NCBI RefSeq assembly: GCF_030817015.1
Contig: NZ_JAUSYS010000001.1
Span: 3,658,001 to 3,722,000, forward strand
Reading direction: 5' to 3'
Length of the DNA stretch: 64,000 nt
Source: Arthrobacter sp. V1I7
GTDB lineage: Bacteria; Actinomycetota; Actinomycetes; Actinomycetales; Micrococcaceae
This document shows positions 27,334-36,612 of this stretch, one piece after another. Under the pieces are notes generated by a model. It did no database searches. It saw only the letters and a program-made list of their open reading frames with translations, and was not told the origin of the DNA. Both the position numbers and the translations under genes were made by a program. Position 1 is the stretch's first letter; the number at the start of each line of letters is the position of its first letter.

Positions 27334-27558
27334 ATGGAATACCGCAAGCTTGGTTCATCCGGTATGTACGTCAGCTAGCTCGCCTACGGAAACTGGGTTA
27401 CCCACGGTGAGTAGATCGACCAGGACATGGCCACGGCCTGCATCCGGCAGGCCGTGGATCTGGGCATTACCACCTTCGACACCGCCGACGCCTACGCGAG
27501 CACCCGCGCAGAGCAAATCCTGGGTTGGAGCGTTAAGCCCACCGCTACGACTACGTGA
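27334..27558 (+). pseudogene. Aldo/keto reductase remnant with two in-frame stops
   Basis: Translation from 27334 gives MEYRKLGSSGMYVS-stop-LAYGNWVTHGE-stop-IDQDMATACIRQAVDLGITTFDTADAYA. This is the start of a family-11/12-like aldo/keto reductase with TAG at 27376-27378 and 27412-27414, where the family has Glu and Gln. After ILGWSV the homology ends and the frame closes at 27556. Single C/G-to-T changes explain both stops. The catalytic Tyr and Lys regions are otherwise partly present (FDTADAYA), so decay is recent. Confidence 0.85.
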
Positions 27559-27590
27559 CGATCACGTCGGGTCAGGGCTAGATTGATTCT

Positions 27591-27854
27591 GTGGAGCAGG
27601 ACCTTGTAATCAGGCGGGTCTGGGCGGCGCGGCAGGGACGCGCGGCGATTTCGCCGTCTGAAGCGTCCGAGGCCTTCACCCAGGACTACTGGCAGGCCGC
27701 TGAAGTCATTGCAGCGCCGGAACCGGATCGGTTCTTTAGCCTCCTGTGGGCAGGGGAAGAGGCTGTTCGAGTGCACGTCCTGGACCCCGCCGAGCACGTG
27801 GCTTCAGGCTGCACGGTTGACGGAATTGCCGCTCCGGAGAGGGCCGGCGCATGA
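27591..27854 (+). CDS. Small hypothetical protein
   Basis: An 87-residue frame opening with GTG and ending in a four-base overlap with the SDR start codon. It contains VRRVWAARQGRAAISPSEASEAF-like segments and FSLLWAGEEAVRVHVLDPAEHV. No family is recognised. The coupled junction with an intact SDR is the main support; the region around it is degraded. Confidence 0.4.
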   Translation: MEQDLVIRRVWAARQGRAAISPSEASEAFTQDYWQAAEVIAAPEPDRFFSLLWAGEEAVRVHVLDPAEHVASGCTVDGIAAPERAGA

Positions 27855-28606
27855 GCGAGTTGCAGGGCCTGGTGGCCATCGTGACGGGAGGGTCATCCGG
27901 CATTGGCGACGCGATCGTCGGCAGGTTCCAGGCCTTGGGCGCTGACGTCGCGGTGCTGGACCGTCATCCGACCAGATCAACGCGGGGCGCCTTCCCCGCG
28001 GTCTGCGACGTGAGCGATGACGGCTCCGTCCGTGCCGCCGTCGGCTCCGTCTTGGCGCAGTTCGGCCGGCTGGACATAGTGGTGAACAACGCAGGCATCG
28101 GTGCCCAGGGCACCGTAGCGGACAACCCCGACGACGAATGGCACCGGGTGTGGGACGTCAACGTCGTGGGCATGGTGCGCGTCAGCCGGGCTGCGCTTCC
28201 GGCGCTGCGGGAGTCGCCATCGGCCGCCATCGTGAACATGTGCTCGGTTGCCGCTACGGCCGGTCTCCCGCAACGGGCTCTGTACTCAGCCACCAAAGGT
28301 GCGGTGCTGTCGCTGACCCAAGCCATGGCGGCGGACCACCTCCGTGAAGGCATCAGGGTGAACTGCGTCAATCCCGGGACGACTGACACTCCATGGGTCT
28401 CCCGCCTGTTGGAGGCGGCCCCAGACGCGGCTGCGGAACGCGCCGCCCTTGAAGCCCGCCAGCCTCATGGCCGGCTGGTTTCCGCGGACGAGGTGGCGGG
28501 CGCCGTTGTCTACCTCGTAAGCCCCCTCTCCGGGTCCACGACCGGCGCGTCCATATCCGTCGACGGCGGTATGCAGGCGGTGCGCCTACGCCCGGCACCG
28601 CGGTGA
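27851..28606 (+). CDS. Short-chain dehydrogenase/reductase
   Basis: A classical SDR of 251 residues: cofactor motif TGGSSGIG, NNAG, catalytic Ser in SVAATAG, YSATK (Tyr/Lys) and a C-terminal SVDGGMQAV. It keeps all catalytic residues although the genes on both sides are ruined. Similar SDRs oxidise sugars such as L-fucose or L-rhamnose, but the substrate cannot be read. Confidence 0.85.
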   Translation: MSELQGLVAIVTGGSSGIGDAIVGRFQALGADVAVLDRHPTRSTRGAFPAVCDVSDDGSVRAAVGSVLAQFGRLDIVVNNAGIGAQGTVADNPDDEWHRVWDVNVVGMVRVSRAALPALRESPSAAIVNMCSVAATAGLPQRALYSATKGAVLSLTQAMAADHLREGIRVNCVNPGTTDTPWVSRLLEAAPDAAAERAALEARQPHGRLVSADEVAGAVVYLVSPLSGSTTGASISVDGGMQAVRLRPAPR

Positions 28607-28705
28607 ACCGGTCCGAAAACAACGCGATCGGACGAGCCACGGGCATGGCCATCATGGGATTCGGCGGTGGCGCCCTGATCGCCGGCCCGGTGTCCACGGC
28701 CCTGC
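28603..28705 (+). pseudogene. Stub of an OFA-type MFS transporter
   Basis: A few codons after the SDR, ENNAIGRATGMAIMGFGGGALIAGPVSTAL matches a conserved block of OFA (oxalate/formate-type) MFS transporters. Homology stops abruptly and no other part of the transporter is found. A deletion relic. Confidence 0.6.
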
Positions 28706-28874
28706 CCCATGATTGTTCCCCTTGCTCGTTAACGACAGCGGTCTCCAGGACACAGGCAAGGGCTCAACCCGGGCCGTTGCCTCCGGCAATCATGGTGCAG
28801 ATACTAAGCAAACGTCCTAATTCTGCGCCGGACGGTAGCGCTGAAGCGACGAGCGGTACGAGACCTGAGGGGCG

Positions 28875-31377
28875 CTACTTTTTCAGGCCCGCCCGACGGA
28901 GTGCTTCGGCCATGGCGGTGTTCGCGGGCGGCGGCGTGGTCCGCGGTTGAGCGGGCGTCCGGTGGGGCTGGGACTGCCTTCCGGCCGCCTTCTCGGCGTT
29001 GGGCTGCCGCGGCTGTGGCTGCGAAACCCGCGGTTGGGGAGCCTGCCGCCCCGGTTGGGGAGCCTGGGCGGGCCGGGCACCGGCGCGGTCGCCGGAAGAC
29101 GACGCGCCGCCTCCGGAACCTGCCGGTTCGTCGTCGAGCCTCAGGGTCAGCGAGATGCGCTTGCGTTCCGGATCCGCTTCCAGCACCTTCACGCGGACGA
29201 CCTGCCCGGATTTCACCACCTCGCGGGGGTCCGAGACGAAGCGGTTGGCCAGCGCGGACACGTGCACCAGTCCGTCCTGGTGCACGCCGACGTCGACAAA
29301 CGCGCCGAACGCCGCCACGTTAGTCACCGTTCCCTCCAGCACCATGCCTGGCCTGAGGTCGGAGATCTTCTCAATCCCTTCCGAGAACGTCGCCGCTGCG
29401 AAGGCCGGACGGGGGTCCCGGCCAGGCTTCTCGAGTTCGGCGATGATGTCCTGCACCGTGGGCAGGCCGAAGGTGCCGTCCACGAAGTCCTGCGGGTTCA
29501 GCGCAGAGAGGGTCCCTCCCTCCGGGCTGATCTTCGCCGCGGCTCTGATTTTCCGTGCCACCGGGTAGGCCTCCGGGTGCACGCTGGAGGCGTCCAACGG
29601 CTCCGCTCCCCCGGTGATCCGCAGGAAGCCGGCACACTGCTCGAACGCCTTGGCGCCCAGCCGCGGGACCTTTTTCAGCTCGCTGCGCTTGGCGAAGGGG
29701 CCGTGTTCGTTCCGGTAGGCCACGATATTCTCGCTCAGCAACGGCCCGACGCCGGCCACCCGGCTCAGCAGCGCGGGCGAGGCCGTGTTGACGTCCACGC
29801 CCACCGCGTTCACGCAATCCTCGACAACCGCGTCGAGGCTGCGGTCCAGCTTGGCGGCCGTGACATCGTGCTGATACTGCCCGACGCCGATCGACTTCGG
29901 TTCGATCTTTACGAGCTCGGCGAGGGGGTCCTGCAGCCGCCGTGCGATCGAGACCGCGCCGCGCAGCGAGACATCCATGCCCGGCAATTCCGCCGAGGCG
30001 AGCGCCGAGGCCGAATACACCGAGGCGCCGGCTTCGGACACGACGATTTTCTGGGGTTTGGTGTCCGACCCGGTGGCGAGCTGCTTGAGCAGTTCGGCGG
30101 CGAGCTTGTCCGTCTCGCGTGACGCCGTCCCGTTGCCGATCGCCACGAGTTCGACGCCGTGCTTCCTGGCCAGGCCCACGAGCGTGCGCAGCGCTTCGTC
30201 CCATTTCCGGGCCGGGGCGTGTGGGTAGATGGTGTCCGTCGCGACGACCTTGCCCGTGCCGTCCACGACGGCGACCTTCACGCCGGTCCGCAGTCCCGGG
30301 TCCAAGCCCAGGGTGGCGCGGTTTCCGGCCGGCGCCGCGAGCAGCACGTCCCGCAGATTGGCCGCGAACACGCGCACGGCCTCGTCTTCGGCGGCGGCGA
30401 ACATCCGGCTGCGCAGATCCCCGGTCAGCCGGGCCAGCACCCGTGAACGCCACGCCAGCTGCGCGGTCTGCAGCAGCCACGCGTCGGCGCGGCCGGCCGC
30501 GGTCGGCCACCCCGAGGAACCTGGCCACGGCGGCTTCGTACCGGCCGCGGGCGGCGGTGAGGGCGGCGTCGTCGTTCGGTTCAGCCTCGGCGAGATCCAG
30601 CTCCAGCACGCCGTCCTTCTCGCCACGCAACAGCGCCAGGACGCGGTGCGAGGGCATCCCGGACGGTTGCTGGGAGAACTCGAAGTAGTCCTTGAACTTC
30701 TGGCCCTCGGCTTCCTTGCCATTCTTGACGCGCGACACCATCCGGCCCTGCGTCCAGAGCCGCTCCCGCAGCGTCGCGGCCAGATCCGCATCCTGCGCGG
30801 CCCGTTCCACCAGGATCGAGCGGGCACCGGCGAGCGCCGTGGCTCCGTCCCCGATGGCGTGCTCCGCGTTGAGGTACTTGGCCGCTTCGCGCTCCGGATC
30901 CAGCTCCGGACGTTTGAGCAACGCATCCGCGAGCGGCTCCAGGCCGGCCTCGCGGGCAATCTGGGCCTTCGTGCGCCGCTTGGTCTTGAATGGCAGGTAG
31001 ATGTCCTCAAGCCGGGACTTCGTGTCGGCACCGACGACGGCGGCCTGCAGTTCCGGGGTCAGCTGGCCCTGCGCGGCGATCGCTTCCAGAACGGTGCGCC
31101 GGCGGTCTTCGAGCTCGCGGAGATAGCGCAGCCGCTCCTCAAGGTCGCGGAGCTGGGTGTCGTCCAGCGTGCCGGTGGCTTCCTTGCGGTAACGGGCAAT
31201 GAACGGGACCGTGGATCCGGCGTCGAGCAAGTCCACGGCAGCCTTGACCTGCCACGCCTGGACGCCGAGTTCGTCGGCGATCTGCGCGGCGATGCCGGTT
31301 TCCTGGGTCTGCGGCGTGGAGGCCTTCGGCGAAGGGGTGGAGGCGGGTGTGGCGGGGGGCTGCGGGAGTTGGGTCAC
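28875..31377 (-). pseudogene. tex: Tex-type S1 RNA-binding protein, interrupted by one frameshift
   Basis: Both halves are well preserved. The N-terminal half (from GTG at 31377: IAAQIADELGVQAWQVKAAVDLLDAGSTVPFIARYRKEATG) carries the Tex_N helices to about position 30520. The C-terminal half follows in another frame with the YqgF/RuvC-like block ([20 protein letters not shown]), helix-hairpin-helix repeats, the S1 domain ([28 protein letters not shown]) and a Pro/Gln tail. The span is 3n+1. The break lies in a GC-rich run near 30490-30520 where GVADRGR should continue to ADAWLLQ. Tex is widely conserved, so a sequencing error is as likely as true loss. Confidence 0.8.
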
Positions 31378-31534
31378 CCTGCTATTTTGCCTTACGGCGA
31401 GGATCCGGGGTCCGGACAAGTTGACCGAGCCTAATTGTCGGGGGGCTTTGGTAGCTTGGCAGGAAGACATCACCGGCAGAGGACATCACCGGCGATGGGG
31501 CCACACCAGACAGAGCCACAGCAACGGGGGCGCA

Positions 31535-34500
31535 GTGTTTTTTCTTGAACCGGAGGTGCCGGGCTCCGGACCGGATCTGGTCTTTTCCGCGAGCGACCTG
31601 GTGATCGCGGCCAGCTGCGAGTACCAGCTGCTCCGGAAACTCGACGAGCGGCTGGGCCGCTCCCCCAGACCGGATTTCGGCGTCGACGAGATGCTTGAGC
31701 ACGCGGCCAGGCTGGGCGACGTCCACGAGCGCAAAGTCCTGGACGCTTTCGTCAAGGAGTTCGGGCTGTGGGATCCCTTGTCCCGGCGGGGCGTGTACGA
31801 CGTCGTCCCGGCCCAGCGCATGGACCGCGCCACCCTGCTGGCGAAGCACCATGAGTCCATTGAAGCGCTGCGGTCAGGAGCGGACGTCGTGTTCCAGGCG
31901 GCCTTCTTTGACGGCCGGTTCCATGGGCGCTCCGACTTCCTGGTGCGACAGGCTGATGGAAGCTATGCCGTGTTCGACACCAAGCTGGCCCGCCACGCGA
32001 AGGTGACGGCCCTGCTCCAGCTGGCCGCCTACGGTGACCAGCTCCTCCAGGCCGGGATCACCCCCGACCCTGCCGTGACACTGGTCCTCGGAGCCACCGT
32101 TCCACTGCCGGGCGGCGGTTTCGACTACGTCCGCAGCCACCACAAACTCGCCGAAATCCTGCCGGTGTTCCGCGAACGCCGGGAGCGCTTCCTCGCCCTG
32201 ACCTCCGCGCACGTCGCGCAGCCCGGCACCGTCCGCTGGGGCGAAGCGGGCATCACCGCCTGCGGCCGCTGCGACTACTGCCAGGAGATGGTCAAGGCCA
32301 CGGACGATCTGCTCCTGGTGGCCCGGATGAACTCCGCGCAACGCAAGGCCCTCCGCGCATCAGGCATCTCCACCGTTCAGGAACTGGCTCAGGCCGCTCT
32401 CCCGGATGCGAGCGCCGCCCTCCGGCGCCTGCAGGAGCAGGCCCGGATGCAGAGCGGGCTCGGCGGCGCCGACGGCGGCGTGCGGTACGTCAAGGACGGC
32501 GAGGAGCATTCGCTCAGGTACGCGGTCATCCCCGAAAACAGCCTGGCCGAGCTCCCTGTCCCCAGCGAAGGCGACATCTTCTTCGACTTCGAGGGCGACC
32601 CGCTGTGGCAGGAAAGCGCCACCGGCGTCTGGGGCCTGGAGTACCTGTTCGGTGTCATCGAAGCGCCTACCAAAGCCGGTGCCCACGGCGTATTCAAGCC
32701 GTTCTGGGCGCATAGCCGGGAAGCGGAGAAGCAGGCCTTCCTGGACTTCCTCGCCTATGTGGAGAAGCGCCGGCAGGAGTACCCCGACATGCACGTCTAC
32801 CACTACGCCGCGTATGAGAAGACTGCCTTGCGCAAGCTGTCCGTGATGCACGTGGCGGGCGAGGACACCGTGGACCAGTGGCTCCGCGACGGGCTTCTGG
32901 TGGACCTGTACCAGACCGTCCGGAACAGCATCCGCATCTCCGAGAATTCCTACAGCATCAAGAAACTTGAGCCGCTCTACATGGGGCAGAACCTCCGTTC
33001 CGGGGAGGTAAAAGACGCCGGCGCCTCCGTGGTTGCCTATGCCCACTACTGCGAGGCGCGCGACAACGGTCGTCCCGCGGAGGCGGACAAAATCCTTGCC
33101 GGGATCTCGGACTACAACGAGTACGACTGCCTGTCCACGCTCGAGCTCCGGAACTGGCTCCTGGGCCTGGCGCAGGACCGCGGGATCTCGGCCGGCGGTC
33201 AGGGCGGCCGCGCCGGGGCCGGCGGTCAGGTCGGCCGCGCGGGGGCCGACGTCTCCCCGAGCGCCGGGACTTCGACCGGATCTGACCACGAAGACCGGGG
33301 AACCGACGTTGCCCTGAGCCCGGCCGAACTCGCACTGACGGAGTTCGCCGCGCCGGGGACCGGTCTGCCGGAGGACGACCGGAAGGCTGTAGCAATGCTA
33401 GCGGCGGCCGTGAGTTATCACCGCCGGGAGCGCAAGGCGTTTTGGTGGGCGCACTTCGACCGCTGCGAGCAGGGCCCCGATACCCATGTCCGGGACAGAA
33501 ACGTCTTCCTCGTCGAATCCGCCGAGATACTGGACGGCTGGCGGCAGGAAGGCACTAAACTCCCCGAACGTCGGGTCAAACTGACTGGCACCGTGAGCCC
33601 GGGCTCCGATCTGCGCGTCGGCAGCAAATGGTTCCGGATGTACGACCGCCCGCTTCCTGCCGGGCTGGAGGGAACCGGGAAGGACGGAACCGGACGCAAC
33701 GGTTGGTTCGGGACGGAAGTCCTGGAGCTGGGACACGAGGACGGCAGTGACACCGTCATCATCCGAGACCGGCTGCACCGGAAGGTGTCACCCCACAATG
33801 ATCTCCCCATCGCCTTGACGGAGGACCAGCCGCTCGCGACCAAGAGCCTCGAGGACTCGTTGGCTTCTCTGGCTGACAAAGTGGCGGCTGGCCTGGGATC
33901 CTCGGTGATTCCCCGTCATCCCGCGCTGGATCTCGTCCGACGCCTGCCGCCACGGCTGGTTACCGGACACTCGTTGCCGCAGCCCGGTGCGGGGCCGGAC
34001 CGTTTCATAGATGTCATTACCGAGGCTGTCCTGCACCTGGATCACTCGTACCTGGCGGTGCAGGGACCTCCCGGCACCGGCAAGACCCATGTGGGTTCCC
34101 ACGTCATCGCACGGCTGGTTGCCCGCGGCTGGAAGGTCGGCGTCGTGGGCCAGTCCCACGCTGTCGTAGAGAATCTGCTCAAGACTGCGGTGACCAGCGC
34201 CGGAATTGATCCGTCCATCGTCGCCAAGGAAGTGAAACACGCGGACCCCATCCCCTGGGAGCAACGCACAGCGAAGGACGTTGCCCGGCTCCTCGGCTCG
34301 CCGGGCGGGGCGCTCGTTGGTGGCACTGCGTGGACCATGACGGGAGCCAATGTCCCCGCCGGATCACTGGACCTGCTGGTGATCGACGAGGCCGGCCAAT
34401 TCTCCCTGGCCAATACCCTGGCGGTGGCGCAGGCCAGCAGCCGCCTGCTGCTGCTGGGCGATCCCCAGCAGTTGCCGCAGGTCAGCCAAGGCTCGCATCC

Positions 34501-35182
34501 CGAGCCTGTGGACGAGTCTGCTCTCGGCTGGATATCCGCCGGCCACGCCACGCTGCCGCCGGAATTGGGCTATTTCCTGGCCGACTCGTGGCGAATGACC
34601 TCCGCGCTGTGCCGGGCCGTGTCCGAACTGTCCTACGAGGGGCAGCTCCGGTCTGCACCCGCCGCCGAACTCCGGCGGCTTGACGGTGTTTCGGCCGGGA
34701 TCGAAACAGTACTCGTCGAACACAGCGGCAATATCACGTCCTCGCCCGAGGAGGCCTCGGAAGTCGTTCGCCAAGTGCGGCGGCATCTGGGGTTGCAGTG
34801 GCACACCGAACAGGGCTCGCGACCCCTGGGTGCCGACGACATCCTGGTGGTGGCCGCCTATAACGCCCAGGTCAACGTGATCCGCGACGCGCTGGAGGTT
34901 GCCGCCCTGTCAGGGGTCCGGGTAGGGACGGTGGACAAGTTCCAGGGCCAGGAAGCGGCGGTGGTGATCGTGTCGATGGCCTGTTCGGCCGTGGCCGAGG
35001 CGCCGCGCGGGATGGAGTTCCTGCTCTCGCGCAACCGGATCAACGTGGCGGTCTCCCGCGGGCAGTGGCGGGCCGTGATCGTCCGCGCCACGGAACTGAC
35101 GAACTACCTGCCAGCGCACCCGGAGGGCATGGAACAGCTGGGCGGCTTCATCGGCCTGTGCCAGCGCTCAGTGGCTTCCTGA
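31535..35182 (+). CDS. TM0106-family RecB-like nuclease fused to superfamily 1 DNA helicase
   Basis: A protein of 1215 residues from a GTG start preceded by GGGGG. The N-terminal PD-(D/E)XK nuclease has GRSDF and DTKLARHAK (about residue 148) and a Cys cluster (CGRCDYC, about 245), as in Fe-S-containing RecB-like nucleases. A central RNase-H-like exonuclease block follows (FFDFEGDP, about 351). The C-terminal SF1 helicase has Walker A (GPPGTGKT, about 845), DEAG (about 950), GDPQQLPQ and the final DKFQGQEA...NVAVSRG motifs. It probably processes DNA ends or R-loops. It is divergent from tex and its 3' end abuts the 35.2-kb repeat array. Confidence 0.88.
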   Translation: MFFLEPEVPGSGPDLVFSASDLVIAASCEYQLLRKLDERLGRSPRPDFGVDEMLEHAARLGDVHERKVLDAFVKEFGLWDPLSRRGVYDVVPAQRMDRATLLAKHHESIEALRSGADVVFQAAFFDGRFHGRSDFLVRQADGSYAVFDTKLARHAKVTALLQLAAYGDQLLQAGITPDPAVTLVLGATVPLPGGGFDYVRSHHKLAEILPVFRERRERFLALTSAHVAQPGTVRWGEAGITACGRCDYCQEMVKATDDLLLVARMNSAQRKALRASGISTVQELAQAALPDASAALRRLQEQARMQSGLGGADGGVRYVKDGEEHSLRYAVIPENSLAELPVPSEGDIFFDFEGDPLWQESATGVWGLEYLFGVIEAPTKAGAHGVFKPFWAHSREAEKQAFLDFLAYVEKRRQEYPDMHVYHYAAYEKTALRKLSVMHVAGEDTVDQWLRDGLLVDLYQTVRNSIRISENSYSIKKLEPLYMGQNLRSGEVKDAGASVVAYAHYCEARDNGRPAEADKILAGISDYNEYDCLSTLELRNWLLGLAQDRGISAGGQGGRAGAGGQVGRAGADVSPSAGTSTGSDHEDRGTDVALSPAELALTEFAAPGTGLPEDDRKAVAMLAAAVSYHRRERKAFWWAHFDRCEQGPDTHVRDRNVFLVESAEILDGWRQEGTKLPERRVKLTGTVSPGSDLRVGSKWFRMYDRPLPAGLEGTGKDGTGRNGWFGTEVLELGHEDGSDTVIIRDRLHRKVSPHNDLPIALTEDQPLATKSLEDSLASLADKVAAGLGSSVIPRHPALDLVRRLPPRLVTGHSLPQPGAGPDRFIDVITEAVLHLDHSYLAVQGPPGTGKTHVGSHVIARLVARGWKVGVVGQSHAVVENLLKTAVTSAGIDPSIVAKEVKHADPIPWEQRTAKDVARLLGSPGGALVGGTAWTMTGANVPAGSLDLLVIDEAGQFSLANTLAVAQASSRLLLLGDPQQLPQVSQGSHPEPVDESALGWISAGHATLPPELGYFLADSWRMTSALCRAVSELSYEGQLRSAPAAELRRLDGVSAGIETVLVEHSGNITSSPEEASEVVRQVRRHLGLQWHTEQGSRPLGADDILVVAAYNAQVNVIRDALEVAALSGVRVGTVDKFQGQEAAVVIVSMACSAVAEAPRGMEFLLSRNRINVAVSRGQWRAVIVRATELTNYLPAHPEGMEQLGGFIGLCQRSVAS

Positions 35183-35196
35183 CACCTTGGCTTCGG

Positions 35197-35721
35197 GGAC
35201 ATGCCCATTTCGTGGTCCCTCCGCGGGACATGCTCATTCCTTGGCCTGCGACCGAGGGACATGCCCATTTCGTGGTCCCTCTGCGGGACATGCTCATTCC
35301 TTGGCCTGCGACCGAGGGACATGCTTAATCCTCGGCCTGCGACCGAGGGACATGCTCATTCCTGAATGCGAACAGTGGGCAGAATGCCATTGTGCCCATC
35401 GTTCTTTGCCGCGGCGGGACATGCCCAGTCCTTGACCCAGCGACCGAGGGACATGCTCATGCCAAAATGCGAACAATGGGCAGAATGCCATGGTGCCCAT
35501 CGTTCATGGCCGCGGCGGGACATGTCCAGCAGTCGCCGTGGCCGCGGCGGGACATGTCCAGCAGTCGCCGTGGCCGCGGCGGGACATGCCCAGCGGTGAC
35601 CGTGGTCGCGGCTGGACATGCCCAGTCCTTGGCCCCGCAACCGAGGGACATGCTCATTCCTGAATGCGAACAGTGGGCAGAATGCCATTGTGCCCACTGT
35701 TCGCGGCCGGGGCGGGACATG
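35197..35721. repeat. Phased GGACATG repeat array with three hairpin modules
   Basis: Fourteen GGACATG copies begin at 35197, 35226, 35257, 35286, 35317, 35348, 35417, 35449, 35518, 35550, 35582, 35614, 35646 and 35715. Intervals are 29-32 bp, except three of 69 bp, where a 37-bp imperfect palindrome (CGAACAGTGGGCAGAATG type) is inserted. Upstream units read GGGACATGCTCATTCCT, downstream units GGGACATGTCCAGC. 35201-35260 is repeated with one mismatch. It fills the gap between convergent genes. A shorter copy lies at 46780. Confidence 0.9.
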
Positions 35722-35750
35722 TCCAGCGGTGATGATTCTTGTGGCTGGCC

Positions 35751-36566
35751 CTAATCCCGGTGGACGGCGTCCGCCGAGGGGAAACCGTCCGCCAGCAGGA
35801 GTGCCTCATCCAGCACCGTGCCGAAGTTCACCGGATCGTGCGCAAACCGACCCAGGAACAGGCCTGAGACACCCTCGAGCGTGGGCAGCAGTCCGGGCTT
35901 GGCGGAGCCGCCGTAGATGACCGGCAGCTCCGGCACCCCGGCCGCGGCGAGCCGTCCGCGGAGCCGTTGGACGACGTCGGACACGTACGCCGCGGCGGCG
36001 GGCTCCGCCGCGCCGATGGCCCAGACGGGTTCGTACGCGATGGTGAGCCGGCCCGCGAGGTTCCAGTCGCCGTCGACGGCGGACCTGATCTGGCGGTACA
36101 CAAAGTCCGCGGCGGGCGCCGGCTGGCCGGCGTCGCGCTCCCCCACGCACAGCAGCGGCGTGAGCCCGGCGTCATCCGCTGCCCGGACCTTGCGGGCCAC
36201 CATGGCATCGTCTTCGCCGAAGTGCTGGCGGCGTTCGGCGTGGCCGATTTCCACGAGCCGGACCCCGAGTTCCGCGAGCATGGACGGTGCCACCTCCCCG
36301 GTCCACGGGCCGTCCGCCCAGCCGCAGTTCTGGGCGCCGAGCAGCAGCGGTGAATCTGCCAGCAGCCCTGCTGCCGCGGGCAGGACGGGGAAGGACGGAA
36401 TGACGAACGGGACAACCCGCCCGGCCGCGAGAGCCGGACGAGTATCCACTTCGTGCCGCAGCCGCTCCAGCCAGTCCAGGCTGTCCCGGTATCCCAGGTA
36501 CATCTTGGTGCTGACCCCCACCAGGATGCGGGCGCTGGAGGTCTGGCTGCCGGGGCTCTGCTGCAT
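35751..36566 (-). CDS. lerI: Triose-phosphate-isomerase paralogue (probable L-erythrulose-1-phosphate isomerase)
   Basis: A protein of 271 residues of the TPI fold. The catalytic Lys is in STKMYLGY (housekeeping TPI has NWKMN), His in EIGHAERR (usually GHSERR) and Glu in AYEPVWAIG. These departures, and the location with a DhaK-DhaL kinase and RpiB, match LerI, which converts L-erythrulose 1-phosphate to D-erythrulose 4-phosphate in known tetritol and acid-sugar pathways. It is the last gene of the leftward cluster. The symbol is by family and context; glycolytic TPI would be elsewhere. Confidence 0.75.
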   Translation of the reverse strand: MQQSPGSQTSSARILVGVSTKMYLGYRDSLDWLERLRHEVDTRPALAAGRVVPFVIPSFPVLPAAAGLLADSPLLLGAQNCGWADGPWTGEVAPSMLAELGVRLVEIGHAERRQHFGEDDAMVARKVRAADDAGLTPLLCVGERDAGQPAPAADFVYRQIRSAVDGDWNLAGRLTIAYEPVWAIGAAEPAAAAYVSDVVQRLRGRLAAAGVPELPVIYGGSAKPGLLPTLEGVSGLFLGRFAHDPVNFGTVLDEALLLADGFPSADAVHRD

Positions 36567-36612
36567 GTGTTGGTGCTTTCTGCTGGATCCAGTTGATGGG
36601 TGCTGGAGGAGC

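Noticed and set aside
27334..27558. Amber read-through or recoding in the aldo/keto reductase
   Set aside because: The rest of the enzyme is missing after about 75 codons, so recoding would not rescue it.
19325..28705. Complete integrative element
   Set aside because: Only an integrase relic is visible; I could not find flanking att repeats, an excisionase or conjugation genes.
35197..35721. CRISPR array
   Set aside because: Units are spaced regularly, but the intervening sequence is repeated too, the core is only 7-12 bp, and no cas gene is nearby.
35104..35754. Several ORFs on both strands in the repeat array
   Set aside because: They are the repeat read in different frames (peptides such as EGHAHSLACDRGTC) and change with every unit; no start signals.
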